Source of the DNA: Isoetes taiwanensis
Taxonomy: Eukaryota > Streptophyta > Lycopodiopsida > Isoetales > Isoetaceae
Length of the DNA stretch: 64,000 nt
Assembly: GCA_021234155.1 (NCBI GenBank)
Contig: JAJEKV010000039.1
Span: 8,509,077-8,573,076, forward strand
Direction: 5' to 3'
Shown: positions 10,617-21,938 of the stretch, one piece after another
Layout: each line of letters starts with the position of its first letter
Position numbering within the stretch: position 1 is the stretch's first letter
The notes under the pieces: model-generated
Databases searched by the model: none
Seen by the model: the letters and a program-made list of their open reading frames with translations, nothing else
Told to the model about the DNA's origin: nothing
Made by a program: the position numbers and the translations under genes

Positions 10617-12096
10617 TTTTTTTTTTTTTTTTTTTTTTTTGAGGGATAAAAACGATTTTATTTACTTAGGGAGAATGATACAAAGCCACATGGCAGAGGT
10701 GCACCCATCCACGAATATGAGATGGGGGTAGCTACGTAGCTCCAGCTTGTACTATTCTCTTTCCCGACCTAGACCAGATTAAAATAGGTGCCCCATATTT
10801 CTTCCTTTACCTCTTCTTCACTTTCAAAAGCTAGCCTAAATTTTTTAAGTCTTTCAAGTACCAGGTGAAGTAGCTGAGTTGATGATATGAATACCTCCTG
10901 ATTCTCAGCGAAGACTCGGGCATTCCTCCTTTTCCATATTGACCAGATCGTCCAGGGCCACGGCTATGTGAAAAGAAATCTTCTTCTTGGGGACACCATG
11001 CGGAGGGAGAATTCCTAGCAGCAATTCTTTGGTTCCTAAGGGGTATTCGAACCTATCCGGACTCCGTGCCCATACTTCTTGCAAAGCATCCCACATTCCA
11101 CCGCGGACAATGTTCTATAGATTCTTCTTCCTCTTCACACATAGGGCAAAGTGGGCTCACGTTATTGTCCCATTTGGAGACTAGATGGTTGACTCTTGGG
11201 ACCCTGTGGATCACTTGCCAAAGAAAGGCGTTGATTCGTGGAGGGAGGAATTTCAGCCAAAGCGTTTCTCCAGATGTTTTTAAGGATGTCCTCCGCGGAT
11301 CGGTAGCTCCCACTTGGGAGATCTTGGAAGAAATCCCTTTAGTCTTCAAACTATCGTAGCATGACTTCACAAACTTGTTAGGTCAGATCGAAGGATGTAC
11401 GACCCATGGACTTTGATCTCCTCTATTTATTGTGTTTGGGAGTACGGAAGCCACACATTCCCAAATTATCTTGTCGCCTCCTTTAAACCAAAACAGGGCT
11501 TGAAATGCTTCCCCAACGGCCGGTGCTCTCCCATATACCACTGAGCACAAGAATGTATACCACAGTTTTTCCATCTCTTTACAATCCTCGCGTCAGCCAC
11601 TATACCTAATGGGCCTTGTTTATTGTGCAATTCCACTGGTACCCACCATGGAGGGGAGGACTCTGCTTTAAATTTGCTGATATCAAGCGTGAATAGTTTC
11701 TTTATGGCATTCCAAGCCGAAATAAGACCCTTCAGGAAGGGGGAGGCTTCTTTACATGGTTTGAGATCAAAGAAGAGAGACCATGGAAGCGAGACCTTGA
11801 CGGAAGGCTTACTATGCTTACAAGAATATAATAGAGCTTGGTTGATGAGATGCAAACCTGGAGACTTCACCCTTTCCTGAAGAATGATCCATATGAATTT
11901 GGCTATTAATACTTTGCTCTGTAAGACTATGTCAAACATACCAATTCCCCCTTCTGTTTTGTCCCTCTTGCACTTCCACCAAGCAATTTTGATCGTTGAA
12001 CCTACTTCATTACCTCCCCAGACGAAGTTTCGAATCAGCCCTTCTAACTCCTGCACCTTCTCCCTCGGAGCCAGTAGAATTGATGATATGTATACA
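10617..12096 (-). mobile_element. LINE 3' end with poly(A) tail, 5'-truncated
   Basis: A 24-nt T run at 10617-10640 is the poly(A) tail of a minus-strand retroposon. Upstream on that strand lies the C-terminal part of a plant L1-type protein. From 12096 down it reads ISSILLAPREKVQELEG and LIRNFVWGGNE, the WWKCKRDKTEGGIGM block, then LWLKFLPPRINAFLWQVIHR and CPMCEEEEESIEHC (11300-11130), which is the reverse-transcriptase zinc-binding domain (zf-RVT). Frames change several times, so it is dead. The 5' end is a typical 5' truncation near 12096. I could not confirm a target-site duplication. Confidence 0.85.
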
Positions 12097-12097
12097 T

Positions 12098-12579
12098 AAG
12101 CGAACCCAGGAAATTCGCTTGGGCGAACCCAGGGATTCGCCCAGGCGAACCCAAGAAGTTTAGGTGGCGGTGAGGTGGCGCTACCCACCGGGTTCGCCCA
12201 AGCGAACCCGAACCAGGGTTAGGCGGAGGCGGGTCGGATCGGCAGGAATCGGGTGTCAGGCGTGCCAGAACTGCACCGGGTTCGCCTGGGCGAACCCCGG
12301 GTCAAATCCGGGCGGTACAGTCCGCGGCAGGCGTGTCGGAGTCAGTACGGGGTGCCCAGGTACAGGCAGATTCGCCTGGGCGAACCCCGGGTGTAATCGG
12401 CGGCGCCACATCGTCAGGCTTCAGTCGCCAGTCGTCAGGCTGGGTTCGCTTAAGCGAACCCAGAATTTTTCGAACAGAATTCCTAGGCCACCGAATTTTT
12501 CGAAGCGAATTCCAATGCCACCGAATATTTCGAAGTGGGAGGGGGTGGGAAGGGATTTTTGGTTCGCCCAAGCGAACCC
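12098..12579. repeat. Array of short perfect palindromes (GGTTCGCnnnnGCGAACC)
   Basis: At least eight copies of an about 18-20-bp inverted repeat with arms GGGTTCGC / GCGAACCC and variable centres (CTTGGG, CCCAGG, CCCAAG, CCTGGG, CTTAAG). They lie at 12098 (half), 12114, 12135, 12190, 12278, 12371, 12442 and 12561, with spacers of about 4-100 bp. Two 30-bp direct repeats (AATTTTTCGAA..GCCACCG) lie at about 12464-12530. The array is GC-rich and abuts the truncated end of the LINE. The palindromes create the peptide FAWANP or FAQANP in one plus-strand frame, which is a by-product. Not a known element to me. Confidence 0.85.
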
Positions 12580-13080
12580 TTATTTGAGCCAACATTTGAG
12601 CCAATATTTTTGGCTCACGCTTCGTCCGCTCATCCGCTCAACCGCTCATCCGCTCAACTTCGTCAAGGTTCCAAGCTCAAGTGATTTGGTGCGCTTTATT
12701 TTTTCTAGTACTTGATATTGATTAGAAAGATATTGATATTGATACATATTGATACTATTGATATTCATTAGAAACTTATTGATATTGATATTGATATTGA
12801 TGTTGATACAATTAGAAACATACTGATTCTACTACTTGATTTACTGATTCTACTATTAAAGATATTGAATCTATTACTTATTTCCCATTCATAAAACAAA
12901 AATTATACACTGTTTTTGTCCATGCTGAGGACGTGACAATTTGATGCAACCACTTGCATCATTATCTGCACGCTTAGCATCGTTTCATCTTTATTTGGCT
13001 CGTTGAGCCATTCTACCAGTCGTTCGCTGCAGGGAACGCCAGACGTCAAGGCAATCAGAAGCTCCCTTTCACTCATCCTT
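12580..13080. repeat. AT-rich stretch with ATTGAT microsatellite
   Basis: CCGCTCATCCGCTCAA is duplicated at about 12628-12660. From 12714 to 12870 irregular GATATT/GATTCTACTA units dominate. No gene. Confidence 0.75.
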
Positions 13081-13336
13081 GCGACGATGGTGAAAGGAGC
13101 AGGAGAAGCAGGGGGATTGCTGCCCCTGCGAGGAGGAGGAGGAGGAGGAGGGGGGTCAGTGGAGACGTCCCTTGGAGGAAGAGGAGGAGGAGGATTGCTG
13201 CTAGAAGGGACATACCGCGCCCAGGTGGTCTTTAACTGCCGGACCATTATAACGAGATGGGCAAGAAGATTGGAGGAGGAGGAGGCGAGACTTGAGGAGG
13301 AGGAGGAGGATTGAGGGATGGACTTATATAGTGGAT
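13081..13336. repeat. GGA-rich low-complexity tract
   Basis: Runs of GAGGAGGAGG at 13130-13155, 13180-13195 and 13272-13310. Either strand gives Pro/Gly/Glu-rich open frames that are composition artefacts. Confidence 0.75.
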
Positions 13337-13435
13337 GTAGGGTTAGGGTTAGGGTTAGGGTTGAGTTCGGTTTGGGGTTAGGGGTTGGGATTGGGGTTGG
13401 GGTTGGGGTTGGGGTTGGGGTTGGGGTTAGGGTTT
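13337..13435. repeat. Interstitial telomere-like repeat
   Basis: Four tandem TTAGGG-type units (13338-13362), a short degenerate spacer, then about eight GGGGTT units and a final TTAGGGTTTA. The G-rich strand is the plus strand. It has strong G-quadruplex potential. The units are six bases long, not the common seven-base plant telomere unit. Confidence 0.85.
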
Positions 13436-13631
13436 ACTTGCAAACCACACATTAAGGTTGACATGACAACTAGCATGGAAGTAATAAAGCATATTAATTT
13501 GGATTTGGATTCAAATGCTATTTGTTCTATTTGTGTTTTGTGAAGACCCCAATGCATCAATAGGTTTGTACTCGGGGCTTGCGTTAATGTTCACCGCACC
13601 TCAGATATCTATTCGAGACCGTCGAGAACCA

Positions 13632-15105
13632 TGTCTTATTCAGATGCAGTTCCACCAGTTGGCATGGAGGAGCGTCCCCTGCCATTTGGCCTACAGAGCG
13701 GCGCCAGTCTTCCCGGACGCATCGGTAGCATTCTAGAATGGTACCCCAACTGACATTGTCTGAACCCGCCAGGTTTGTTGTGTGTGCTTGTTAACCGTAT
13801 TTGTTTTGTGGCAGGGAATACCATGGCATTTGGTGCCTCGTCCGCAGGGTCACGTCGGTTGAGAGCGGCCGGGCCCCAACAATTGCGCAGCGGTGGATTT
13901 GCACAGCACCTGGGTGCAATCACTATGCCGACAGGATACGTCGTGACCCGGGATTTCCGGGTTTGACGCGTGACGGAGCATGGGGCCACCACCAGAGCCA
14001 CCACCCAGATCTTTGGTGGCCCACTGACAGACATTCCGGGCCACGGTCCGCGACACCGCGAGATGCAGGTAGGGTGGTGTCCGAGCGGGAGAGGGCAGCT
14101 AAACGTCGAGAAGATCCTGCCAAAGCCGCTACAGTATGTTGGAGGCTGCCGCAAGACGTGGAAGCGAGGGCGGCAAGGCGCAACAACAATGCGGCTACAA
14201 CATGTCCTAACCCCAGAGGCCGCCTTGGAGGCCTTTCCTGAGGGCCCGGACGCCATGTTCCACGAGGCCAGCCTCACAAAGACAAAGGGCCTTGTGAGAG
14301 GATGCAGCCCTTTTATGAAGGTTGCATTAGAGCCAGAGCTGGTGCCACAGGTGGAGTCCGGGAGGAGGACAGGACCGCACATGCCCTTCTCAATGACTGG
14401 GCCATTGCACAGAGGATGGCTGGTCATTTGCCCACAGAGCAGGAGCTGCTAGCTGAGCTCCTCAGGATACGGGAGTCTCAGCCAGGTTACGAAGAGGGTC
14501 CATCTTCACAAAGTCTTTCGGTAGCCCGCAGCGTCCACACTCCTACTGATCCCTCATTCGCCCTCCGCGATAGTGAATTGCATGACGACATGGACGAGTT
14601 CCAGTCAGAGGTAGGGGCTACGTCAGACGCAGGCCCCTCTCATGGGACACGTCCGTTGCCGGCTGATCTGTTTATGGCCACCCCTCCTTCCATAGGGCGC
14701 TTGCGCGGTGACAGTGCTGACCCGCCCAGGGGCCGGCAGGTCTTTGACGACATAGTGAGGACCGCAATGGCAGGCACGGGTATGGCACACACTTTGACCT
14801 CGCCATTTCCGCCCGACCGCAATGTCGAGGGAACTGAGGCATGGATGAGAGACCGAGCCCGCGGTTTCTTCATGTACCACCTTGGAGAGTTTGACAGGCA
14901 CACCATCCGAGCTACGGTGTGTGTACCCATTCGAGGTTGGTCCCAGCCGCACAGAAGGTCGGCACAGTTCCCGGAGCACTTGCAGATCCCGGCTAGGCTG
15001 CAGCTTCAGTCCCTCTTCTGGGAGGAGGTTAGGGTGTTCACCCACTTCTACGGCCGCCAGATATCGAGCATCTTCGCCGCGGTCGCGTGGAGAGGCGTCG
15101 GATAG
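13632..15105 (+). pseudogene. MULE-associated protein of unknown function, interrupted
   Basis: A possible start at 13632 (MSYSDAVPPV..., 40 residues) precedes a candidate intron. From 13801 one frame stays open to 14241 and, after a single TGA (14239-14241), continues without a stop to 15105. The early part reads CTAPGCNHYADRIRRD and HHQSHH, a possible zinc-binding cluster. It is followed by an Arg-rich helix and by a segment with LLNDWAIAQRMAGHLPTEQE and WEEVRVFTHFYG. I do not recognise a named domain. Position upstream of the protease suggests the accessory N-terminal part of the same polyprotein or gene. The lone stop may be mutation or a missed intron. Confidence 0.5.
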
Positions 15106-15293
15106 CGTCGCCACGGGTCTTGCGGGGTGGGCGCCGCCCAAAGATGCGGCGTGCAACTCACTTGTTGACCTTATCGAGGCTTGCACACCTGATGGACGGT
15201 GGGGAGGAGTGGACATATATGAAGTGTTGATGAGGTGCGTGTCCGTTTTAGTTTGTATCTAATGATGTCGACATCTAACCACCGGAGTTCCAT

Positions 15294-16139
15294 ATGCGTA
15301 GTGCCTTGCGTCACATGCTACCCGGCGGGCGCCGCATGAAGTTGTTGATGGTGGACCCTCGTGTATACCACGACTACGTCCAGTCGGAGACACACAACGT
15401 GTCTCCTGAGGAGTGCGTCTCCCACTTTCTTCCTGGTGAGCATCCTGATTGGGGTACACTTCCCCGATCCACGGGCCCATCGCCACGAAAAAGCACGCAG
15501 ATTCTTTGCTTTAGTTTCAATTGGTGCACAGAGCATTGTTAAAATCATTACATCATTGCCGTGCAGTGGCCATTGGATGCTCGTTACCCTCATACGAGAC
15601 GCAGACTTGCGCCGCCGCCTGGGCCTTGGAGACGACGATCATGTGGGGTGGTGGTGCCGACAACCTTCCCCACCGCGGGAGTCTCTCGGAGTTCGTCTCA
15701 ACCTACCCGCCGATCGGTCGGAGTGTTTCTTGTGCTTGCCTCATGCTATTATGTGCTCCTTTGTCGTGATCTCACCTGCGGTGTCTTTTTAAGCGCCTTA
15801 GCGGCTTGGCTCTTGGCGATTGGGGGCACCACGGTAGTACGATACGTGGGGTGGGGGGGCGCCGCAGACGCGGCCGGTCATGTGCCCGCTACAGATCGAT
15901 AACAACACCTGCGGCATGCATATTGGCTTCATCATGCGGCAGCTCGTGCGATACGTGTGGCAGACGAGGCCGGATGCAATTGTGCCAATTAGCAGGGCCT
16001 GGTACACAGCGCAAGATGTGCGACAGTTTAGGAATGAGTGGCCGGTAGTAGTCGGGCTGCTTTATTGTAGGGTGTCCGCAATGCGGAGCAAAGGCTCGGT
16101 GGTCACTGTTAGTGGTAATTGTAACAGAAAGGTTGCTTA
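15294..16139 (+). pseudogene. Ulp1/C48-like cysteine protease of the MULE
   Basis: A segment SLPCSGHWMLVTLIRD (about 15553-15602) fits the catalytic His-Trp block of Ulp1 proteases, which remove SUMO-like tags. About 100 residues later, LQIDNNTCGMHIGFIMRQ (about 15888-15940) fits the oxyanion Gln and nucleophilic Cys-Gly block; the Cys codon is near 15909. These blocks lie in different frames, so introns or frameshifts intervene. The end at 16138 has a TAA. Such proteases are common passengers of plant MULEs; the role in transposition is unknown. Assignment rests on two motifs only. Confidence 0.6.
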
Positions 16140-16229
16140 AATGGTTAAATGGTTTAAAAACTTAGAAATGGCCACCCAAAAATTATAACGTGTGAATTGT
16201 ACACTACTTAACGCTTGGGTTGTGACCCA

Positions 16230-18026
16230 TCAGCTTCCACTGTGGCCCCTCGTCCGTGCGCGAGGTCGTGGCGGTTGGTCCCGGGCTACGGTGGCCCTTG
16301 CGCGCCATCTGTGGACTCCACTGCGGGCATGTTCCTGCTGTGTGTCATACCTCCCATGGTAGACGTGAACAGGCGGGCCGGCTGCGTCTCTATGGAATCG
16401 GATCTGCCTGCGTACCTTGGAAATCATGTCACGCACCTCTGCTGGGTCAAGAGCATCAGCATTTTGCATGGTGGCCTGCACAGATTGGTGTTCGGCCATG
16501 AGCAACGCATCCCACTGTTGTAGCAACGGCATTAGCACATGGACGTCGTTCGCGGGAGCGGGCGGTCTTGGAGGCAAGGGCGGAATGAATTGTCGGTTCG
16601 GGAATAGCTCATTGAACAGCGCGGGGTGGCTGCTGCTAAGGAAGTAGTCTCCCGCTATGAGATGTTTGCACACAGCATGGGGGCATGGACAATCACAATA
16701 TCGCATTCTCATGTGCTGAGTGTATCTCAAACCCTCTGTTGACTGACTTGCCATAGATAGCCTGACGTCGGTAGCATCTTCGAGGCGAATGGCGTTGGGG
16801 TTATCGTGCAAGGACTGGATAAGCGAGTGAGCACCCGCATGTCTCTTCGGATATGAACGTGTGCTATAACGTCCATACTCGGCTGGACAGAAAAACATCG
16901 GTGAGGGTTGGCGATAGGACAGAAGCACAGAAAATACGAAAGAGTAGGACCCCATCAGACTTACCAAGACTCCATCTTTCTTCGCACCGAGTCAAGATTG
17001 TGCCTCCAGCAGGGAAGGTCCCGTCCGGAAAGCCTATGAGATGGGACACTAGCGTGTACATCCTTATATTGACCTTGCATTTGCAGGTTTGGGTCTTGAG
17101 AACTTTCGGGCGCTTTCCACGTAGTTTGTCGTATCCACATCTGCATGGTTGAACATCCGTTTGTGTCGTTGCCATTTACCATCCCACGTTGCCCCATTCA
17201 GCCAATTGTGATTCAAGTACCTACATCGCCCTGGGTCAGGATGTTTGCCCCAGCGTCTACATGTATGAGCTAAACGTCGTTGTGCACTCACCCTTGTATG
17301 ATGTGGTTTTCTCCGTACATAAGTTGAAATTGTGCCAACTGCTGGTGGTACGCTTGGGGGTTCGGTTCCGTCATCAACTTCGACAGCCGCAGAGCCACGT
17401 CCCTCTTCAACAGCTCCCCGGCCAGGCGTGGCAGCAAGTATTTTTGCCATGCACGTTTCGCATGGAACCAACATGCAAGAACATTGCCTGCAACCTGTTT
17501 GTCAGAACCATGAGTGTCGTTCTCCATCAAGCGATACAATCATTGTGTGCTCATCATACCTGCTCACCGTCTACCCAACAATGTGGGTCTTCTGACACGA
17601 CCTCCGTGATAGCCCGTCTCTCACAGCCGTCCATGTCAATGGTGATTGACCTAGGCCTGATTGTGCCCATCCGTTCAAACACAAGACGCAGTGCTATCTT
17701 CAGGGCATGTCGCTGATGCCCCTCGTCGGCCCTCTGTTTGCCGGCATGTAAAAGGCGGGAACCCCACACCCCGGCAATCGGTATAACTGCCCGTCAAGGT
17801 GGAAACTTCCACAGATTTGTGCGAAGGTTGAATCCATGGCCCAACCCCGGCCGGCGCTCCATCTCCACTGGCGAGCCTCCAACATCCTGTCATCTTGGAT
17901 GACTAGGATCCATGGTCGGTCCAAGAACGCGCGAAGATGCGGATTCGGGGCTGGTGAAAAATCACCTTCCGGAAGCTTTCCAATCGTCAATCCCCGCTCT
18001 CGAGGCTTTTCCGGTCCGGTACTCAA
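16230..18026 (-). pseudogene. Mutator-like (MULE) DDE transposase with SWIM zinc finger
   Basis: From 18026 downward: GRGWAMDSTFAQICG (first catalytic Asp, about 17850-17810) with LYRLPGCGVPAFYM; then RPRSITIDMDGCERRAI (second Asp, about 17660-17610); then VLACWFHAKRAWQKYLLPR (about 17480-17430). NHADVDTTNYVES (about 17150-17110) precedes the C-terminal part, and YCDCPCPHAVCKHLIAGDYF (about 16700-16645) is a CxC..CxH SWIM finger. The order is that of MULE transposases. The parts fall in more than one frame, with AT-rich gaps that may be introns. The third acidic residue was not pinned down. Convergent with the protease gene. Confidence 0.75.
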
Positions 18027-19204
18027 ACTGCCGCCTACATGGTGTAATGTGGTGAGATTGGATGAAAAAATATTTTTATTTGTGATCTTATTGAAATAAC
18101 CGTTTGGACAACATCATTGAACAAAAACATGGAAAGCATCACAATATGTACTCTAGGACAACGTCATTGCTCCATCGGATCTTAATTTTTAGGGCTCTTA
18201 CCGGTATTCTCTGCGGTATGCCGGTTGCCACACATCCTCTGCGACATCGTGAATCGGTATATGACTTCGCTCAAGCTGGGCTCCGCGGTCATGCGTATTT
18301 GCGGTCCCCGTGCTCTTGCGATGTCCCCGCAGCGACGCGTGTCATTCAATGCTTCTAAGCTCTTGTGCGGCGGCCGCAAAGCAGATTCGGGATGCGGGCA
18401 TGGACCAATCCCTGCATTTGTGAAAGGGCCATGGCGTGTGTATTCGTACTGCACGTATATTAGTGCACCGCTTCGATGCGACACCATTTCCATCTACTTT
18501 CCTTTGTCCCTTAAGCCGAAACAAGCATCCTCACGGTGCGGCCGTCGGTTGCCTATCCCCGGGTGCCCCTCGCCGTGGTTGTCTCCATCGGTGGTGACCA
18601 TAGTCATCCACAACCTCACCGGTTCCGGCCCAAGACGCAGCGGTGATGCCCGTGGGCCAAAGCGGACCACGATGAGTAGTTTGTAGCTCAATCACCCTTT
18701 GCTCTAGGCTGTCCATGGTGGTCTCTTCACGGTAGTTGAAGTCACCGTCCTTCATGGTGCGGCCACCTGCGACGCGCGCTTCCATGCACGCCGAGACGTA
18801 TTCTTGCGGGGCGCCATGCCGTCGTAGGCCGACTTCCCAATCCTCACGAAATCTTTTGAAGAGTGGCGGTGGGGGCGATGGGTGCTTCCATTTAGGTGAC
18901 CCCTAGCAGCTAGGCGCCTCGAACTCCGCGTAAGGGACTAACTTGTGGGGGCCGGTTACTGGCGGTACAACCAACGGCTGGATTCACCGGACTCATCGTC
19001 AACTGCAAGATCGACAATATGCGCCCCGGTGCATGCATGTTAGAACATGGCTCGGCGGGTGCCCTCCGCTTCTCTAGCGGGACCGGGGGGGTGGCGGGGA
19101 TCAGCAAAGACTTATTTCGGACGGATGGGGAACATAGTGTTCCTGTAGGCACAACCTCATCAACGCATACACACACTCGTTGAATGCGTAACCACCAACC
19201 TGAC
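18027..19204. other. 5' side of the MULE transposase and junction to the AKR remnant
   Basis: 18040-18190 is AT-rich and intron-like; 18200-18900 is GC-rich, with minus-strand open frames that could be upstream transposase exons, though no domain is recognisable. Composition drops towards normal after about 19140. The expected N-terminal exon of the reductase is not present. Confidence 0.4.
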
Positions 19205-20762
19205 GAAACAGGAAAATTGTCATTAAGAGGAGACCCTGAATATGTGAGAGTCGCTTTGACGGCCAAACTTAAAGCGGCTTGATGTGGACTACATTGATCT
19301 TTACTATCAACATAGAGTTGATCCAAAAGTTCCTATTGAAATAAGCGTGAGCTTTTTCTCAACTTCATACGGTTTTAAATTCATATGTCTTCCCCTTAAA
19401 TTTTTGTTTTGCAGGTTGGTGCAATGAAACAAGCGGTGAAAGAAGGAAAAGTCAAGTACATTGGCCTATTTGAAGTATCCTCTTCAGAAATTCGACGTGC
19501 TCATGCCATTCATCCTATAAGCTGCGGTGTTTTGAATGGTCGCTTTGGACTCGAGATGTTGAAGAGGAGATTATTCCTACATGCGGGTTTTTGAATAATT
19601 ATTATGTTGTGATATACCTTGATATGCATCATGGACACATGAACGATAAAAACCGCATCTCGTTGCAGTGAGGGAATTGGGAATAGGCATTGTGCCCTAT
19701 GGTTCCTTTGGTGGAGGTTTCTTTTCTCGCAAAGCTGTAGTGGAAGAGCTTGCGGATGGTGATTTCCGCAAGGTAAGGAGTTTCTATCCGCTTACCTTTA
19801 TCCCCCATTCTTAATGTGATTGTTAGTTTAACACACGCATTTGTCACATAAGCGTGGTTTTACATATGTCGGTGCTCTAATTGTGCATTTTGTCTAATCG
19901 TGCTCTTAAATCCATTTAACGTTCCCAAATCTGCACGAATATTCCTTTCCTAAGATTAGCATTAAAGCATTAGTTCTTCCTTATTCTAAATATGGCCGTT
20001 AAAGGACCGCAATAGCAAGTAGCAATTGATCTTGTATTGCAGGCTTCCCTTGGAGCAATGCAATCCAGTTTGTTTTATCATAACTTTGTTGAACAACTCA
20101 TAAACTTTTGTGAATAAAATAACCTTAGAACATAACATACTTGCGAAGCATTCTAGGACATTGTTTTCCAAGTAGTTGAATAAGTATCAGGCACTGCCAT
20201 CATGTAAATCTTATAACATCTATTGGGAAATAGAATTTTGCTTTGTGCATTCTAAATTCATCTTAATGTTATTGGAAGTTTCATACTTAACGAAGTCATA
20301 ATAGGCTTAAGAAGACTGCCAACATGCTGCTTTCTAATGGAGTTCCTGAGATAATTACATCGTTCTTTTATTCAAATGGTTATTTTATTCAATTCATTTG
20401 CTGTTTCATAGACTCTTCCAAAGTTTCTTTCCGAGAATATTGTACGCAATAAGGTCCTCTATGAAAGGCTAAGTTTAATGGCTGCAAAAAGAGGTTGTGC
20501 TCCAGGACAACTAGCCTTAGCATGGGTTCTCAATAAAGGAAATGACGTCGCACCTATTCCAGGCACGACAAAGCTTAATAATCTCATAGAGAATGTTTCG
20601 TCGCCGAGGTTGTGCCTTTCTAAGGAGGACATGGAGGAGATTGAGGAGGCTGTGCCTTTTAATATTGTTGCTGGGAATAGACTTGCTGATGAAGATATGT
20701 ATTTAACATGGAGACATTTGAGTACACCACCACTTTCAACTTGGCAATGTGTTGAAAAGTGA
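19205..20762 (+). pseudogene. Aldo-keto reductase pseudogene (5'-truncated)
   Basis: Four legible exons of a plant AKR13-like reductase, an NADPH-dependent carbonyl-reducing TIM barrel. Exon 1 (to 19346) has GKLSLRGDPEYV and [20 protein letters not shown]. Exon 2 (19415-19586) has [14 protein letters not shown] and [15 protein letters not shown]. Exon 3 (about 19683-19772) has ELGIGIVPYGSFGGGFF. Exon 4 (20412-20762) has GQLALAWVLNKGNDVAPIPG and ends with TGA. GT/AG sites are good. Defects are an extra A near 19271 between TAKL and KRLDVD, and a second frame break near 19522-19535. The first about 90 residues, including the catalytic Asp/Tyr region, are missing; the MULE lies there. Non-functional as read. 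Confidence 0.88.
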
Positions 20763-20796
20763 AGTCATAGCTATATAAGAATAGAATCTTATTCTT

Positions 20797-21000
20797 ATTC
20801 AGTCTATCTTTGGGAGTGTAGAAGTAGTTGTATGAATAATATCTTATTTAGTCTAATCTTTTATGACTGGAGTTAGTTGAACCAAATAGTATCTTATTCT
20901 ATTCAATCTATCTTTTGTGACTGGAGAATTAGTTGTTGAACGAATAGTATCTTGTTCTATTCAATCTATCTTTTGTGACTGGAGAATTAGTTGTGCGTCT
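20797..21000. repeat. Tandem repeat, 50-58-bp unit, in the AKR 3' flank
   Basis: Four diverging units anchored on TTCA(G/A)TCTATCTTT at 20797, 20848, 20901 and 20959. The last two are nearly identical. A further pair of about 80-bp repeats (CTAAAACAAT.CTATACAAAA) follows at about 21168 and 21249. Confidence 0.85.
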
Positions 21001-21935
21001 CCTCCTGTATAAACAAGTGTATGGCATATGCATGGTTATGCTGCGTGTTTCATGTATACTAATATAATAACAAATGCAATGGTTCTCTATGTTTTGGCTA
21101 ATGGAAATATGGCTCTACATGTTGGCCAAGTTTTTATAACGCAAAGCAAGAACTCAGAAATAAACCCCTAAAACAATTCTATACAAAAATTTATTGCCAT
21201 GCCTGCTGTGGCCTATTGGTCTTTGAAACATACCATTTTTAGCTTCTAAAACAATCCTATACAAAAGTTTATTTGCCATGCCTACTGTGGACTACTACTG
21301 GTCAAAGATCGAAACAAGTAATTTGGAAATGACACGTGTACATGGCGCAGTAGATGGTTCCAAGTAATTTGAGAATTTAAAGATGACATGTGTATATGGT
21401 GCATGGTTCTCTTGTTTACCTCTATAGAAGACCAGAAAAAACTAGCAGAAATGCAAGCTAGGGGCAAAGCTTGAGTTTTGGAGAGATGAGGAGGTTGGAA
21501 GAAAGCTAGGGTTTTGCAAAGATGGGGAGATTGAAAGAAGTTGCTAGTGTTTGTGTGTTGGAGTAATTTACAATTATGCATTTTCATGTTCCTCAGGTAT
21601 GATGACCACAAATACTTTTTGTTGTTGAAGTTTACCATTTGCTCATTGACCAAGATTAAAAGTGTTTAGTTTAGACCTCTATGCGCTACATTTTAGACAA
21701 TTTCTAGCCTCATCCTCTTATTTTCATGAAATGATGGCTTTGTTTTCCTCTGGAAGTACAACTACTAGAAAATCACGACATCTAAAGTGTTGCATGTGCA
21801 TGCAAGATTTTTGAAATGTTTATATCAAGGAAAATAAAATAAAAGAAGCATCATGGTGTTGAATATGTAAATTGCAAAGTTCATTGATGCAGATCCATCT
21901 GGCATTTATTTTGCACTGCCAGATGTTATGTGTGC
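21001..21935. other. Intergenic, AT-rich
   Basis: Besides the duplicated block at 21168/21249 and a short repeat of AAGCTAGGGTTTTG-like units near 21475-21540, no feature is recognised. Confidence 0.5.
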
Positions 21936-21938
21936 TTA

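Larger units (their letters stand above)
13436..18900. mobile_element. Mutator-like element with Ulp1-type protease (GC-rich island)
   Basis: A GC-rich block in AT-rich surroundings. It holds a plus-strand gene set (13632-16139) ending in a Ulp1/C48-like cysteine protease and, facing it on the minus strand (18026-16230), a Mutator-like DDE transposase with a SWIM zinc finger. MULEs carrying Ulp1-like proteases (Kaonashi type) are known in plants. I did not find terminal inverted repeats or a 9-bp target duplication, so the ends are approximate. The element lies just upstream of a truncated aldo-keto reductase gene. Confidence 0.75.

Noticed and set aside
12098-12579. CRISPR-like array
   Set aside because: Repeats are palindromes with irregular spacers of very different length, in a plant nuclear sequence with no cas genes.
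12164-12715. 183-residue open frame with repeated FAWANP peptide
   Set aside because: The peptide is produced by the palindromic DNA repeats read in one frame. The other strand is open too, and no domain or start context supports a protein.
13636-14427. 263-residue minus-strand open frame in the MULE
   Set aside because: GC-rich shadow of the plus-strand frames that continue into the protease region; no motif.
14623-15216. 197-residue minus-strand open frame
   Set aside because: Antisense shadow of the 14302-15105 plus-strand frame; composition effect only.
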